Source of the DNA: Streptomyces olivochromogenes
Lineage (GTDB): Bacteria > Actinomycetota > Actinomycetes > Streptomycetales > Streptomycetaceae
DNA: 64,000 nucleotides
Direction of reading: 5' to 3'
Assembly (NCBI RefSeq): GCF_001514115.1
Contig: NZ_KQ948466.1
Coordinates: 124,001 to 188,000 of the forward strand
Shown here: in pieces, positions 17,269 to 24,650 of the stretch
How the letters are laid out: each line of letters opens with the position of its first letter
How positions within the stretch are numbered: the stretch's first letter is position 1
Translations under genes and position numbers: made by a program
Notes under the pieces: generated by a model
The model's input: the letters and a program-made list of their open reading frames with translations, nothing else
Database searches by the model: none
What the model was told of the DNA's origin: nothing

Positions 17269-18274
17269 CCACCTCGGCTGGGCTGTCGGCGCGTCGTACC
17301 TCGCCGCCGCAGCCCTGCCGGCACCGGGGCGGTGGTTGCGTCATCCGCACCTGATCGGGGCGGCCGGGTTACCGCACATCGCCTTCGAAGCCCCACGTTT
17401 CCTGCTGTCCCTGCTCCTGTTCACCGCCGGCCTGCAGGTGCCGGTCCACGCACTGCGGGAGTTGCTCAGGCGCCCCACCGCACTGCTGACCGGGCTCGTC
17501 CTCCATCTGGTCGCACCCCTGCTGATCATTCCGGGCGTAGCCTTCGCCCTGAGCCGGTCGCCCGACAGCGACGGGGGCAGCGGAATGATCGCGGCGATGA
17601 TCCTGATCGTCGCGATGCCGGTGGCGGCCGGGGCCACCGTGTGGACGAGCAAGGGCGACGGCGACCAGTCCACGACCGTGGGCCTGGTGCTGGCGTCCAC
17701 GATCGTCAGCCCGCTCACGATCCCGGTCACCATGACGGCCCTGTGCCCCCTGCTGAGCGGCGACTACGCGAACACGCTGGCGGGGGCCGCCCGGACCACC
17801 GGACACGCCTTCGCGCTCACGGGCGTCCTGCTCCCCTGCGGCGCCGGAATCCTGTGCCGGCTCGCCCTGCCGGACCGTGCGCTGACCCGCCTCCTGGCCG
17901 CCGCGGTCCCCACGGCGATGATCGGCTCATTGCTCCTGACCTACGTCAACGCCAGCGGTGTCCTCGGCCCCTTCCTCACCCATCCCGAACCGGTGCTGCT
18001 GGTGGCGGCGCTGGTCGTCGCCGCCACCGTCTGCGGCCTGTCGTTCGCCCTGGGCGGGATCACGGCCCGCGCACTGCGCCTGGATGCTCCGGAGGGCGCC
18101 TCCGTGACACTGGCCTGCGGGATGAACAACAGCAGCGCGAGCGCGGTCCTCATCGCGACGACACTGCCCGACCGGCCGCACGTCCTGCTGCCGGTGCTGG
18201 CCTACAGCCTGCTGCAGAAAGTGGCCGCGGGGCGCGTCGTGCGGGCCGGGGGCAGGCCGGGCGCCCGCGCATGA
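17222..18274 (+). CDS. bile acid:sodium symporter (BASS)-like transporter
   Basis: 350 residues with nine to ten predicted membrane spans. LACGMNNSSASAVLIA near residue 300 corresponds to the conserved Asn-containing crossover of BASS/arsenical-pump folds. Other family-like blocks are FTAGLQVPVHAL and LASTIVSPLTIPV. It likely moves an organic anion or other solute with Na+; the substrate is unknown. It begins inside the last 47 nt of the PAP2 gene in another frame. Codon 50 is TTA (17369-17371), the rare leucine codon read by bldA tRNA, so translation may be developmentally restricted. Confidence 0.75.
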   Translation: MAPTPTAKSPLTQLRDHLGWAVGASYLAAAALPAPGRWLRHPHLIGAAGLPHIAFEAPRFLLSLLLFTAGLQVPVHALRELLRRPTALLTGLVLHLVAPLLIIPGVAFALSRSPDSDGGSGMIAAMILIVAMPVAAGATVWTSKGDGDQSTTVGLVLASTIVSPLTIPVTMTALCPLLSGDYANTLAGAARTTGHAFALTGVLLPCGAGILCRLALPDRALTRLLAAAVPTAMIGSLLLTYVNASGVLGPFLTHPEPVLLVAALVVAATVCGLSFALGGITARALRLDAPEGASVTLACGMNNSSASAVLIATTLPDRPHVLLPVLAYSLLQKVAAGRVVRAGGRPGARA

Positions 18275-18346
18275 CATCGTGGAGATCAACTCGGGGCCGG
18301 CCCCCGCCGGCTCCTGCCCAGCGCTGCCCCACAGGAGTTGAGTGCG

Positions 18347-19057
18347 ATGTCCGAGCTGCCGAAGCCGACCGGAGCCCCCGCCCATCAGAACGTGACGTTC
18401 CCCAGCGCCGGGACCACGGCCCACGGCTATCTGGCGCTGCCGCCGTCCGGGCAGGGACCCGGGGTGATCGTCATCCAGGAGTGGTGGGGTCTGACCGACC
18501 ACATCGCGCAGGTGGCGGACCGGCTGGCCGCGGAGGGCTTCGTGGCCCTCGCGCCCGACCTGTACGGCGGCAATGTCGCCCATGACAGCGGCGAGGCCTT
18601 CCGGATGATGAAGGAGCTGCCGGTGTCACGCGGCGTCGAGCTGCTCTCCGGTGCGGTCGATCATCTGCTCGGGCTGCCCGAGGTCACCTCGGACACGGTG
18701 GGCGCGGTCGGCTTCTGCATGGGCGGCGGCTTCGTCCTCTACCTGGCCGCGGCCGACCCCCGGGTCAGCGCGGCGGTGCCGTTCTACGGCGTGATCCAGG
18801 GTGAGCTGCCCGACTTCTCCCGCCTGAAGGCGCAGATCCTGGGGCACTACGGCGAACTCGACACGAGCATCCCGAAGGAGAACCTGGAGCAGCTGAGGGA
18901 GGCGGTCCAGCAGCAGGCCGGCATTGCCGCGGACTTCCGTCTCTACCCGGCCAACCACGCCTTCTTCAACGACGGCCGCCCGGAGACGTACGACCCCGAG
19001 TCGGCCGCGCGGGCGTGGGAGAGCACGGTGCCCTTCCTGCACGAGCAACTGGGCTGA
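18347..19057 (+). CDS. dienelactone hydrolase-family protein
   Basis: 236 residues, alpha/beta hydrolase. The nucleophile elbow is GFCMGGGF (Cys, as in carboxymethylenebutenolidase) near residue 122. The Asp is in LDTSIP and the His in ANHAFFND. The conserved early motif VIVIQEWWGLTDHI is clear. The reaction in true members is opening of dienelactone in chlorocatechol breakdown; many relatives act on other esters. ATG 18347 is chosen because AGGAG lies 9 nt upstream; an in-frame TTG three codons earlier abuts that site. Confidence 0.85.
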   Translation: MSELPKPTGAPAHQNVTFPSAGTTAHGYLALPPSGQGPGVIVIQEWWGLTDHIAQVADRLAAEGFVALAPDLYGGNVAHDSGEAFRMMKELPVSRGVELLSGAVDHLLGLPEVTSDTVGAVGFCMGGGFVLYLAAADPRVSAAVPFYGVIQGELPDFSRLKAQILGHYGELDTSIPKENLEQLREAVQQQAGIAADFRLYPANHAFFNDGRPETYDPESAARAWESTVPFLHEQLG

Positions 19058-19112
19058 GCAGGTCACCCGGGGCGGCCCGGCAAGGACCGCCCCCGGTGAC
19101 GGCACCCATCGG

Positions 19113-20021
19113 TCAGTTGCCCGGCCGATGGAGGGCGTCGAGGCGGGCCATCTCGTCGTCGGTGAGCCGCAGCGCGCCCGCGGCGACGTTCTCGACGAGA
19201 TGGTCCGGGCTGCCGGTGCCGGGGATGGCGAGCACGTGCGGACCCTGCCGCAGGGTCCACGCGAGGCGTACCTGCGCGGGCGCAGCGCCGTGCGCACGCG
19301 CGACGGCGAGCACCTCCTCGTCACCGTCACTGCCGCTCCGGCCCTGCTCACCGCCCTTGCCGGCGATCGCGAAGAACGGCACGAACGCGACGCCCAGCTC
19401 CCCGCACCTGCGCAGGAGTTCATCGGTCCCGGCGTCCGGGGAGTCGAGCCCGTACCGGTTCTGCACGCTCACCACCGGCGCGATGGCCTGCGCCTCCTCG
19501 AGGTGGCGGAGTCCGATGCTCGAGATGCCGAGGTGCCGGATCAACCCCGCCTCGCGCAGCTCGGCCAGTGCGCCGAAGTGCTCGGCGATCGAGTCCTGCC
19601 CCGTCCGCCGCAGGTACACGAGGTCGAGGTGGTCGCGGCCCAACTGCCGCAGGTTCTCCTCGACATGGGCACGGAGCTGGTCCGGCCGGGCCGGGGTGCC
19701 CCACTCCCCCGAGTAGTCGCGGAACGGCCCGACCTTGGTGGCGATGACCAGGTCGTCCGCGTACGGGGCCAGCGCGCTGTTGATCAGCTCGTTCGCGGAG
19801 CGCACCGACGAGAAGTAGAACGCGGCGGTGTCGATGTGGTCGACACCCAGCTCGATGGCGCGGCGCAGCACGGCGATCGACCGGTCGCGGTCGCTCGGTG
19901 TGCCGAGGTGGAAGGCCGCGCTACCCGTCAGCCGCATCGCGCCGAAGCCGATGCGGCGGACGGGGAGATCTCCGAGTGTCCAGGTGCCCGAGGCTGCCGC
20001 GGTGATCGTTTGCGAGGTCAT
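19113..20021 (-). CDS. aldo/keto reductase, PdxI/YdbC-like
   Basis: 302 residues. RIGFGAMRLTG, catalytic Tyr in DHIDTAAFYFSS, Lys in VIATKVGPF. The usual catalytic His position reads DLVYLRRTG, so His is replaced, as in the pyridoxal-reductase-like (YdbC/PdxI) subgroup. The C-terminal cofactor block is VLAIPGTGSPDHLVEN. It would reduce an aldehyde, possibly pyridoxal, with NADPH. Start MTSQTI at 20021 is preferred over an ATG six codons upstream. It is convergent with the dienelactone hydrolase and has no evident operon partner. Confidence 0.8.
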   Translation of the reverse strand: MTSQTITAAASGTWTLGDLPVRRIGFGAMRLTGSAAFHLGTPSDRDRSIAVLRRAIELGVDHIDTAAFYFSSVRSANELINSALAPYADDLVIATKVGPFRDYSGEWGTPARPDQLRAHVEENLRQLGRDHLDLVYLRRTGQDSIAEHFGALAELREAGLIRHLGISSIGLRHLEEAQAIAPVVSVQNRYGLDSPDAGTDELLRRCGELGVAFVPFFAIAGKGGEQGRSGSDGDEEVLAVARAHGAAPAQVRLAWTLRQGPHVLAIPGTGSPDHLVENVAAGALRLTDDEMARLDALHRPGN

Positions 20022-20075
20022 CGCGGCAGTTTCGCACACGTTCTCCGGGCCCGGACGGCTGCCGTCGACGGCCGA

Positions 20076-20966
20076 TCAGCAGTAGAGGTTGCCGCCGGCC
20101 GAGGTCCCGAGGATCTGCACGAACCGCTGGTAGGCGTCCACCCTGCTCTGCACCTGTGCCGGGTTCTTGCCGTCGCACTCCAGGGAGCCGTTGATGCTGC
20201 GGATGGTCTGGCCGAATCCCGCGCCGTTGACCATGGCGTTGTGGCCCGTCATGGTGCCGGGGCCCGACTGGGTGTTCCAGTACCAGAGGCCGGTCTTCCA
20301 GGCCACGGCGGCATCGTTCTGCACCAGGTAGGGGTTGTTGAGGAGGTCGATGCCGAGTGCGTCGCCCGCGGCCTTGTAGTTGAAGTTCCAGCTGAGCTGG
20401 ATCGGGCCGCGGCCGTAGTAGGCCGACTGTCCGGCCGGGCAGCCGTAGGGCTGGCTCCAGTCGCAGTAGTGGGGGTAGTTGGCGGTGTTCTGCTCCACCA
20501 CGTAGACCAGGCCGCCGGTCTCGTGGCTGACGTTGGCCAGGAAGGCGGCGGCCTCCTGCTTCTTCACGGTGTCGCTGCCGGTGTTGGCGAAGGCCGGGTA
20601 GGCGCTCATCGCCGCCCGCAGACCGCTGTAGGAGTAGAAGGAACTCCGGTTCGGGAACATCTGGTTGAACTGCGCCTCGCTCACCACGAAGCCGTCGGAA
20701 GGAGGCGTGGAACCTCCGTCGCAGGCGTAGGGGTCCCAGTACCAGGTGCTGATGGTGGGGTCGTAGCCCGGGTTGTCGTGCTCGGCGATGTAGGTCTTCC
20801 CGTCGGTGTAGCGGACGACGTTACCGGTGACGTACGACCTCCCGGCCACCCAGTTCGGATAGCTCGAACAGGCGGCGGCGGAGGCTCCGGAGGCCGGTAG
20901 CAGCACCGGAGTGGCGGACGCGAGGGCGAGGGCGGTGAGGACTGCGGAGATACGGCGCCTCGACAC
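20076..20966 (-). CDS. secreted GH19 chitinase with N-terminal chitin-binding domain
   Basis: 296 residues, GTG start with AAAGGAG at 7 nt. Signal peptide about 1-31. A CBM5/12-type chitin-binding domain follows (about 33-77, YPNWVAGRSYVTGNVVRY, WYWDPYACDG), then a short linker and a GH19 catalytic domain (about 92-296). Catalytic Glu is in SHETGG, with GRGPIQLSWNFNY and the C-terminal NLYC cysteine typical of the family. It hydrolyses chitin outside the cell by an inverting mechanism. The architecture matches Streptomyces ChiC-type enzymes. A DasR-type operator lies upstream. Confidence 0.9.
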   Translation of the reverse strand: MSRRRISAVLTALALASATPVLLPASGASAAACSSYPNWVAGRSYVTGNVVRYTDGKTYIAEHDNPGYDPTISTWYWDPYACDGGSTPPSDGFVVSEAQFNQMFPNRSSFYSYSGLRAAMSAYPAFANTGSDTVKKQEAAAFLANVSHETGGLVYVVEQNTANYPHYCDWSQPYGCPAGQSAYYGRGPIQLSWNFNYKAAGDALGIDLLNNPYLVQNDAAVAWKTGLWYWNTQSGPGTMTGHNAMVNGAGFGQTIRSINGSLECDGKNPAQVQSRVDAYQRFVQILGTSAGGNLYC

Positions 20967-21110
20967 AGGTCAACTCCTTTGCGGGACACGGCCGCTCCCC
21001 GAAAGAGGCAGCGCGGAGCGGAGCCTTGTGCGCACGTGCCGGCGGGGCCGGCCACGGCGTCGGGGGCGGCCGTGGTGGGGGGTGTGGAGCCACACTCAAC
21101 CGCTTTGGTA

Positions 21111-21136
21111 TGTACCAGTCAAGGGTGTAGACCAGT
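21111..21136 (-). promoter_or_regulatory. DasR-responsive element and chitinase direct repeat
   Basis: On the minus strand ACTGGTCTACACCCTT (21121-21136) fits the 16-bp dre consensus of the GntR regulator DasR (ACTGGTCTAGACCAGT-like). A second partial copy, GACTGGTACA, lies at 21111-21120. Paired direct repeats of this kind mark Streptomyces chitinase promoters and give N-acetylglucosamine-dependent control. It sits about 150 nt upstream of the chitinase start. Confidence 0.75.
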
Positions 21137-21238
21137 CAGATCTGACAACGTTGGCAGTGAGGTCGCACAACGGTGCCCCGGCAGATCCTCGCCGATCCGC
21201 CGGGGCACCGCAGGGGCCGGACAGGGCCTAGCCCTGGC

Positions 21239-22561
21239 CTAGCCCAGCGGCTTCTCCAGCACCGCCTTGCGGTGGCTGAACGTCTCGATGGAGTAGCGGC
21301 CGTGGTAGCGGCCCATGCCGCTCTCGCCGACCCCGCCGAACGGCAGGTCGGAGACGGTCAGATGGGCGAGCGGCAGACCGAGGCCGAGGCCTCCGGAGGA
21401 CGTCTCCTCGGCGATCCGCTCCCGGGTGGTGTCCGACTCGGTGAACACGTAGAGCGCCAGCGGCTTGTCATGGTCGTTGATGAAGTCGATGGCCTCGTCC
21501 AGCCCCGCCACCGTGACGATCGGCAGGATCGGTCCGAAGATCTCCTCCTGCATCACGGGGGCCTTGGGGTCGACGTCGGCGAGGACGGTGGGCGCGAGGT
21601 ACTTGGCGGTCCGGTCTCCGGAGCCGCCGATGACGGTGCGCCCGGAGTCGAGCAGCGAGCTGAGCCGGTCGAAGTGCCGCTCGTTGACGATCCGCCCGTA
21701 CTCGCCCGACTGCCGCGGTTCGGCGCCGAAGAGGGCCTCGACGGCGCGGACGAGCTCGGGCTCCAGCGCGCGGGCGGTCTCCGGGTCGGTGAGGACGTAG
21801 TCCGGCGCGACGCAGGTCTGCCCGGCGTTGAGGAACTTGCCGCGGGCGAGCCGGTCGGCGACGACGGACAGGTCGGCGTCACGGTCGACGAACGCCGGCG
21901 ACTTGCCGCCCAGTTCGAGGGCGACAGGGGTGAGGTGCTCGGCGGCGGCGCGCATCACGATCCGGCCGACCGCGCCGTTGCCGGTGTAGAAGATGTGGTC
22001 GAAGCGCTCCGCCAGCAGCGCGGTGGTCTCCGGAACGGCGCCCTCGACGACGGCGACCGCGTCCGTGTCGAGGTAGCGCGGCAGCAGCCGGGCGACGGCC
22101 GCCGAGGTGGCGGGGGCGAGCTCGCTGGGCTTGACGACCACCGCGTTGCCCGCGGCCAGCGCGCCGAGCATCGGCGTCAGCAGGAGCTGCACCGGATAGT
22201 TCCAGGGGGCGATGACCAGCACGACGCCCAGCGGGTCGTACCGCGTCCAGGCACTCGCGTCGGCGCCGAGGTGGACGGGGACAGGGGCGGACTCGGGGCG
22301 CAGCCACTCGTCGAGGTGCTCGAGGGTGTGGTCGATCTCGCGCACGGTGAAGTCGATCTCGGTGCGGAAGGCCTCGGTGGAGCTCTTGCCGAGGTCCGCG
22401 TGGAGGGCCTCCGCGAGCTCGGCGCCGTGCGTGGTGAGCAGTTCACGCAGCCGGCGCAGCTGGGTGGTGCGCCACGCGAGGGGCTTGGTGCGGCCGGAGC
22501 GGAAGGTGGCGCGCAGCCTGGCCACGATGTCGGCGGGATGCTCGGGGGTGCGGTCGTTCAC
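21239..22561 (-). CDS. aldehyde dehydrogenase, class-3-like
   Basis: 440 residues, GTG start. VIAPWNYPVQLLL (NAD-binding loop), VVVKPSELAP, FTGN-type FYTGNGAVGR, catalytic Glu in ALELGGKSP and catalytic Cys in NAGQTCVAPDY, then EEIFGPILPI. The length and the short N-terminus place it with class-3 or fatty-aldehyde dehydrogenases and coniferyl-aldehyde dehydrogenases. It oxidises an aldehyde to the acid with NAD(P)+. The MarR regulator 149 nt upstream on the same strand is a plausible controller. Confidence 0.88.
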   Translation of the reverse strand: MNDRTPEHPADIVARLRATFRSGRTKPLAWRTTQLRRLRELLTTHGAELAEALHADLGKSSTEAFRTEIDFTVREIDHTLEHLDEWLRPESAPVPVHLGADASAWTRYDPLGVVLVIAPWNYPVQLLLTPMLGALAAGNAVVVKPSELAPATSAAVARLLPRYLDTDAVAVVEGAVPETTALLAERFDHIFYTGNGAVGRIVMRAAAEHLTPVALELGGKSPAFVDRDADLSVVADRLARGKFLNAGQTCVAPDYVLTDPETARALEPELVRAVEALFGAEPRQSGEYGRIVNERHFDRLSSLLDSGRTVIGGSGDRTAKYLAPTVLADVDPKAPVMQEEIFGPILPIVTVAGLDEAIDFINDHDKPLALYVFTESDTTRERIAEETSSGGLGLGLPLAHLTVSDLPFGGVGESGMGRYHGRYSIETFSHRKAVLEKPLG

Positions 22562-22710
22562 GGTGCCTCGCTGATCGGTGCGGACCTGGCGGCCCACGGG
22601 CGGTCGTCTTGAGCCGGACGGCTCGGTGTAAACGCCAACCTTTCATGCGACCAAATAAATTCCGGGTACACGAAGAATACGTTCCGCGACGAGCCAGTCA
22701 CGGTGGGGCG

Positions 22711-23157
22711 TCAGAGGGCGGGCTCCGCGGGAGACCCGTGGAGCGTGTCGGCCAGGCGCTCCAGCAGGCCCCTCAGCAGCTCGTCCTCGCCGTCGCTCAG
22801 CACCGGCCATCGCTCGCGGACCTCGCCGTCGAGGCGGCGCCAGTACGTCTGGCCGCGTGGGGTGAGATGGGCGAGGATGCGCCGCCGGTCCAGAGGGTCG
22901 ACGCGGCGGTGGACGAGGTTCTGGTCGACGAGCTGGTCCACGAGCTTGGTCAGCGTCGCGGGCGGCAGGAAGGCGGCCTCGGCGACCGCGGTCATGTGGT
23001 GGCCCTCGCCGTCGGAGAGCAGGGCGAGCACCCGCCAGGCGTCGAGCGAGCAGCCGTCCTCGTCGAGGACGGTCTGGAGGTGGCGCGCGGCAAGCCGTTC
23101 GGCCCGCGTCAAGAGCTGCATCAGGTTCCGAGGCTCACGCGCAGATCGGCCGGCCAT
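22711..23157 (-). CDS. MarR-family transcriptional regulator
   Basis: 148 residues. Winged helix: TAVAEAAFLPPATLTKLVDQL as recognition region and the wing with DPLDRRRILAHLTPRG, the MarR signature. N-terminal dimerisation helix RNLMQLLTRAERLAARHL. Two adjacent ATGs exist (23160, 23157); AAGGAG is 1 or 4 nt upstream, so the second fits better. It is followed on the same strand by the aldehyde dehydrogenase and is divergent from the AmiC-like gene; either could be its target. Confidence 0.82.
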   Translation of the reverse strand: MAGRSAREPRNLMQLLTRAERLAARHLQTVLDEDGCSLDAWRVLALLSDGEGHHMTAVAEAAFLPPATLTKLVDQLVDQNLVHRRVDPLDRRRILAHLTPRGQTYWRRLDGEVRERWPVLSDGEDELLRGLLERLADTLHGSPAEPAL

Positions 23158-23235
23158 CATGCTCCTTGGTCACGAGGTGCGTACATCGTATGAGACGGAC
23201 TGGAGTTCACCGCGGGGACCCGAAATCATGACGCC

Positions 23236-24348
23236 ATGTTCGGGAGCGCTCCCCCTCCGCTCGACTGGTTCACGGCCGACGACTCCGTGCTCGGTGTGGC
23301 GCTGGTCTTCCCGCTCCAGGGGTCGGCGGGCATCTTCGGGCCCACCTGCGAACTGTGCGCGCGGCTGGCCGCGGAGGAGGTCAACCGCGCGGGCGGCGTC
23401 CTCGGCAAGGAGCTGCGGCTGCTGCCCGTCGACGGCGGCGCCCCGCCGAGTGCCGTCGCCGACCACGTCGAGGCCCTGGTGGACCTGGGGGTCGCGCAGG
23501 GCGTCACGGGCTGGCACATCTCCTCGGTGCGGCAGGCGCTGGCGCCGAGGGTCGCGCACCGGGTGCCGTACGTCTACACCGCGCTGTACGAGGGCGGCGA
23601 GCACACCGCGGGGGTGTTCCTCACCAGCGAGACACCGCGCGACCAACTCCGCCCCGCGATGGGACTGCTGCCGCACGAGCGCGGGGTGCGGCGCTGGTTC
23701 GTCGTCGGCAACGACTACGTATGGCCACGCCGTACGGCCCGTGCGGCGCTCGGGTACGCCCGCGAGTCGGGGACCGGCATCTGCGGGCAGTCCTTTCTCC
23801 CGCTCGGCACCCACGACTTCGACGGTGTGCTGCGGCGCATCGAGCGGTCGGACGCGGACGCCGTCCTGATGCTGCTGGTGGGCAGCGACGCGGTACGTTT
23901 CAACCGGGCGTTCGCGGCGGCCGGACTCGACGAGCGCTGTCTGCGGCTGAGCACGCTGATGGACGAGAACATGCTGATGGCCAGCGGGCCGAGCACCACC
24001 TCGGACCTCTTCAGCACCGCGGGCTTCTTCGCCTCGCTCGCGAATCAGGACACCCTCGACTTCCACGGCCAGTACGCCGGGAGGTACGGCATCGAGGCAC
24101 CGGCGCTCGGAAGCCTCGGCGAATCCTGTTACGAGGGCGTCCTGTTGCTCGCCGCGCTCATCGCCCGGGCCGGGTCGCTCGACGTGTCGGCGATCGGGGC
24201 GACGGCCGACACCGTGTCGTACGAGGGACCGCGCGGACTGCTGCACCTGCGGGGCGGCCACGTACGGCAGCGGATCTATCTGGCACGGGCCGAGGGAGTC
24301 GACTTCGACGTGGTGGCCGAACTCGATCTTCACGGATCCCGCCCTTGA
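23236..24348 (+). CDS. AmiC-like cytosolic substrate-binding protein
   Basis: 370 residues, a periplasmic-binding-protein type I fold (Peripla_BP_5 / AmiC-like). It lacks a signal peptide and lipobox, starting directly with VLGVALVFPLQGSAGIFG. It is a paralogue of the downstream UrtA: NDYVWPRRTARAAL here and SDYVFPRTANKEI there, and LGTHDFDGVL versus LGSTEFSTIA. In Pseudomonas, AmiC is a cytosolic amide sensor that controls the antiterminator AmiR; no AmiR/ANTAR gene is next door here. It probably senses urea or short amides inside the cell and adjusts the urt operon or its own partner. Confidence 0.75.
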   Translation: MFGSAPPPLDWFTADDSVLGVALVFPLQGSAGIFGPTCELCARLAAEEVNRAGGVLGKELRLLPVDGGAPPSAVADHVEALVDLGVAQGVTGWHISSVRQALAPRVAHRVPYVYTALYEGGEHTAGVFLTSETPRDQLRPAMGLLPHERGVRRWFVVGNDYVWPRRTARAALGYARESGTGICGQSFLPLGTHDFDGVLRRIERSDADAVLMLLVGSDAVRFNRAFAAAGLDERCLRLSTLMDENMLMASGPSTTSDLFSTAGFFASLANQDTLDFHGQYAGRYGIEAPALGSLGESCYEGVLLLAALIARAGSLDVSAIGATADTVSYEGPRGLLHLRGGHVRQRIYLARAEGVDFDVVAELDLHGSRP

Positions 24349-24370
24349 CACGTTCGCACCCGCACCAAGA

Positions 24371-24388
24371 TACTTCCTACAGGAAGTA
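24371..24388. promoter_or_regulatory. perfect 18-bp dyad
   Basis: TACTTCCT-AC-AGGAAGTA, 8-bp perfect arms with a 2-nt centre. It lies 23 nt after the stop of the AmiC-like gene and upstream of the urt leader. Regulator unknown. Confidence 0.55.
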
Positions 24389-24435
24389 ATTAGAATGCCT
24401 CGGGCGATCTGTGAATTCATGTACCGAATTCCGCC

Positions 24436-24457
24436 CCGGGCATTTTTTCTTGCCCGG
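24436..24457 (+). terminator. hairpin with T-rich loop
   Basis: CCGGGCA-TTTTTTCT-TGCCCGG, a 7-bp stem. It could end the transcript of the AmiC-like gene before the urt promoter. No poly-T tract follows the stem, so the call is tentative. Confidence 0.4.
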
Positions 24458-24469
24458 AGAGAGCGGGAA

Positions 24470-24507
24470 GATACAGCCGGGAAAGTCTGGTGAAACGCCT
24501 TGGAAAC
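24470..24507 (+). promoter_or_regulatory. candidate GlnR operator (four 11-bp-spaced half-sites)
   Basis: GATAC-n6-GAAAG-n6-GAAAC-n6-GAAAC. The four five-base elements start at 24470, 24481, 24492 and 24503, exactly 11 bp apart. The Streptomyces GlnR box is built from gTnAC and GaAAC elements spaced by six. Urea metabolism is a GlnR target in Streptomyces, and the site sits about 145 nt upstream of urtA. Confidence 0.55.
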
Positions 24508-24650
24508 AGGGCGACTTGAGGCTGTGACCGCACTTCAGGAACCAGCCGGTACACCATCAGCGGAAAGCTGGAGACTCGCGCGCCATCGCCGCCCCTGAAG
24601 GGCTGTCTCTTTCTTTCCGGCTGTCCCCGCATGGGACTTAGGGGGTTCTT

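Larger units (their letters stand above)
24349..24650. other. urt operon control region
   Basis: About 300 nt. It contains a perfect dyad (24371-24388), a T-loop hairpin (24436-24457), four 11-bp-spaced half-sites (24470-24507) and then about 140 nt of likely 5' leader rich in short inverted repeats before the TTG of urtA. No protein-coding gene is seen. Confidence 0.6.

Noticed and set aside
24460..24560. Possible cobalamin riboswitch (GGTGAAA, GGCTGTGACCGC) in the urt leader
   Set aside because: The conserved B12 box and AGCCAGGAGACC element do not match, and the gene context is urea uptake.
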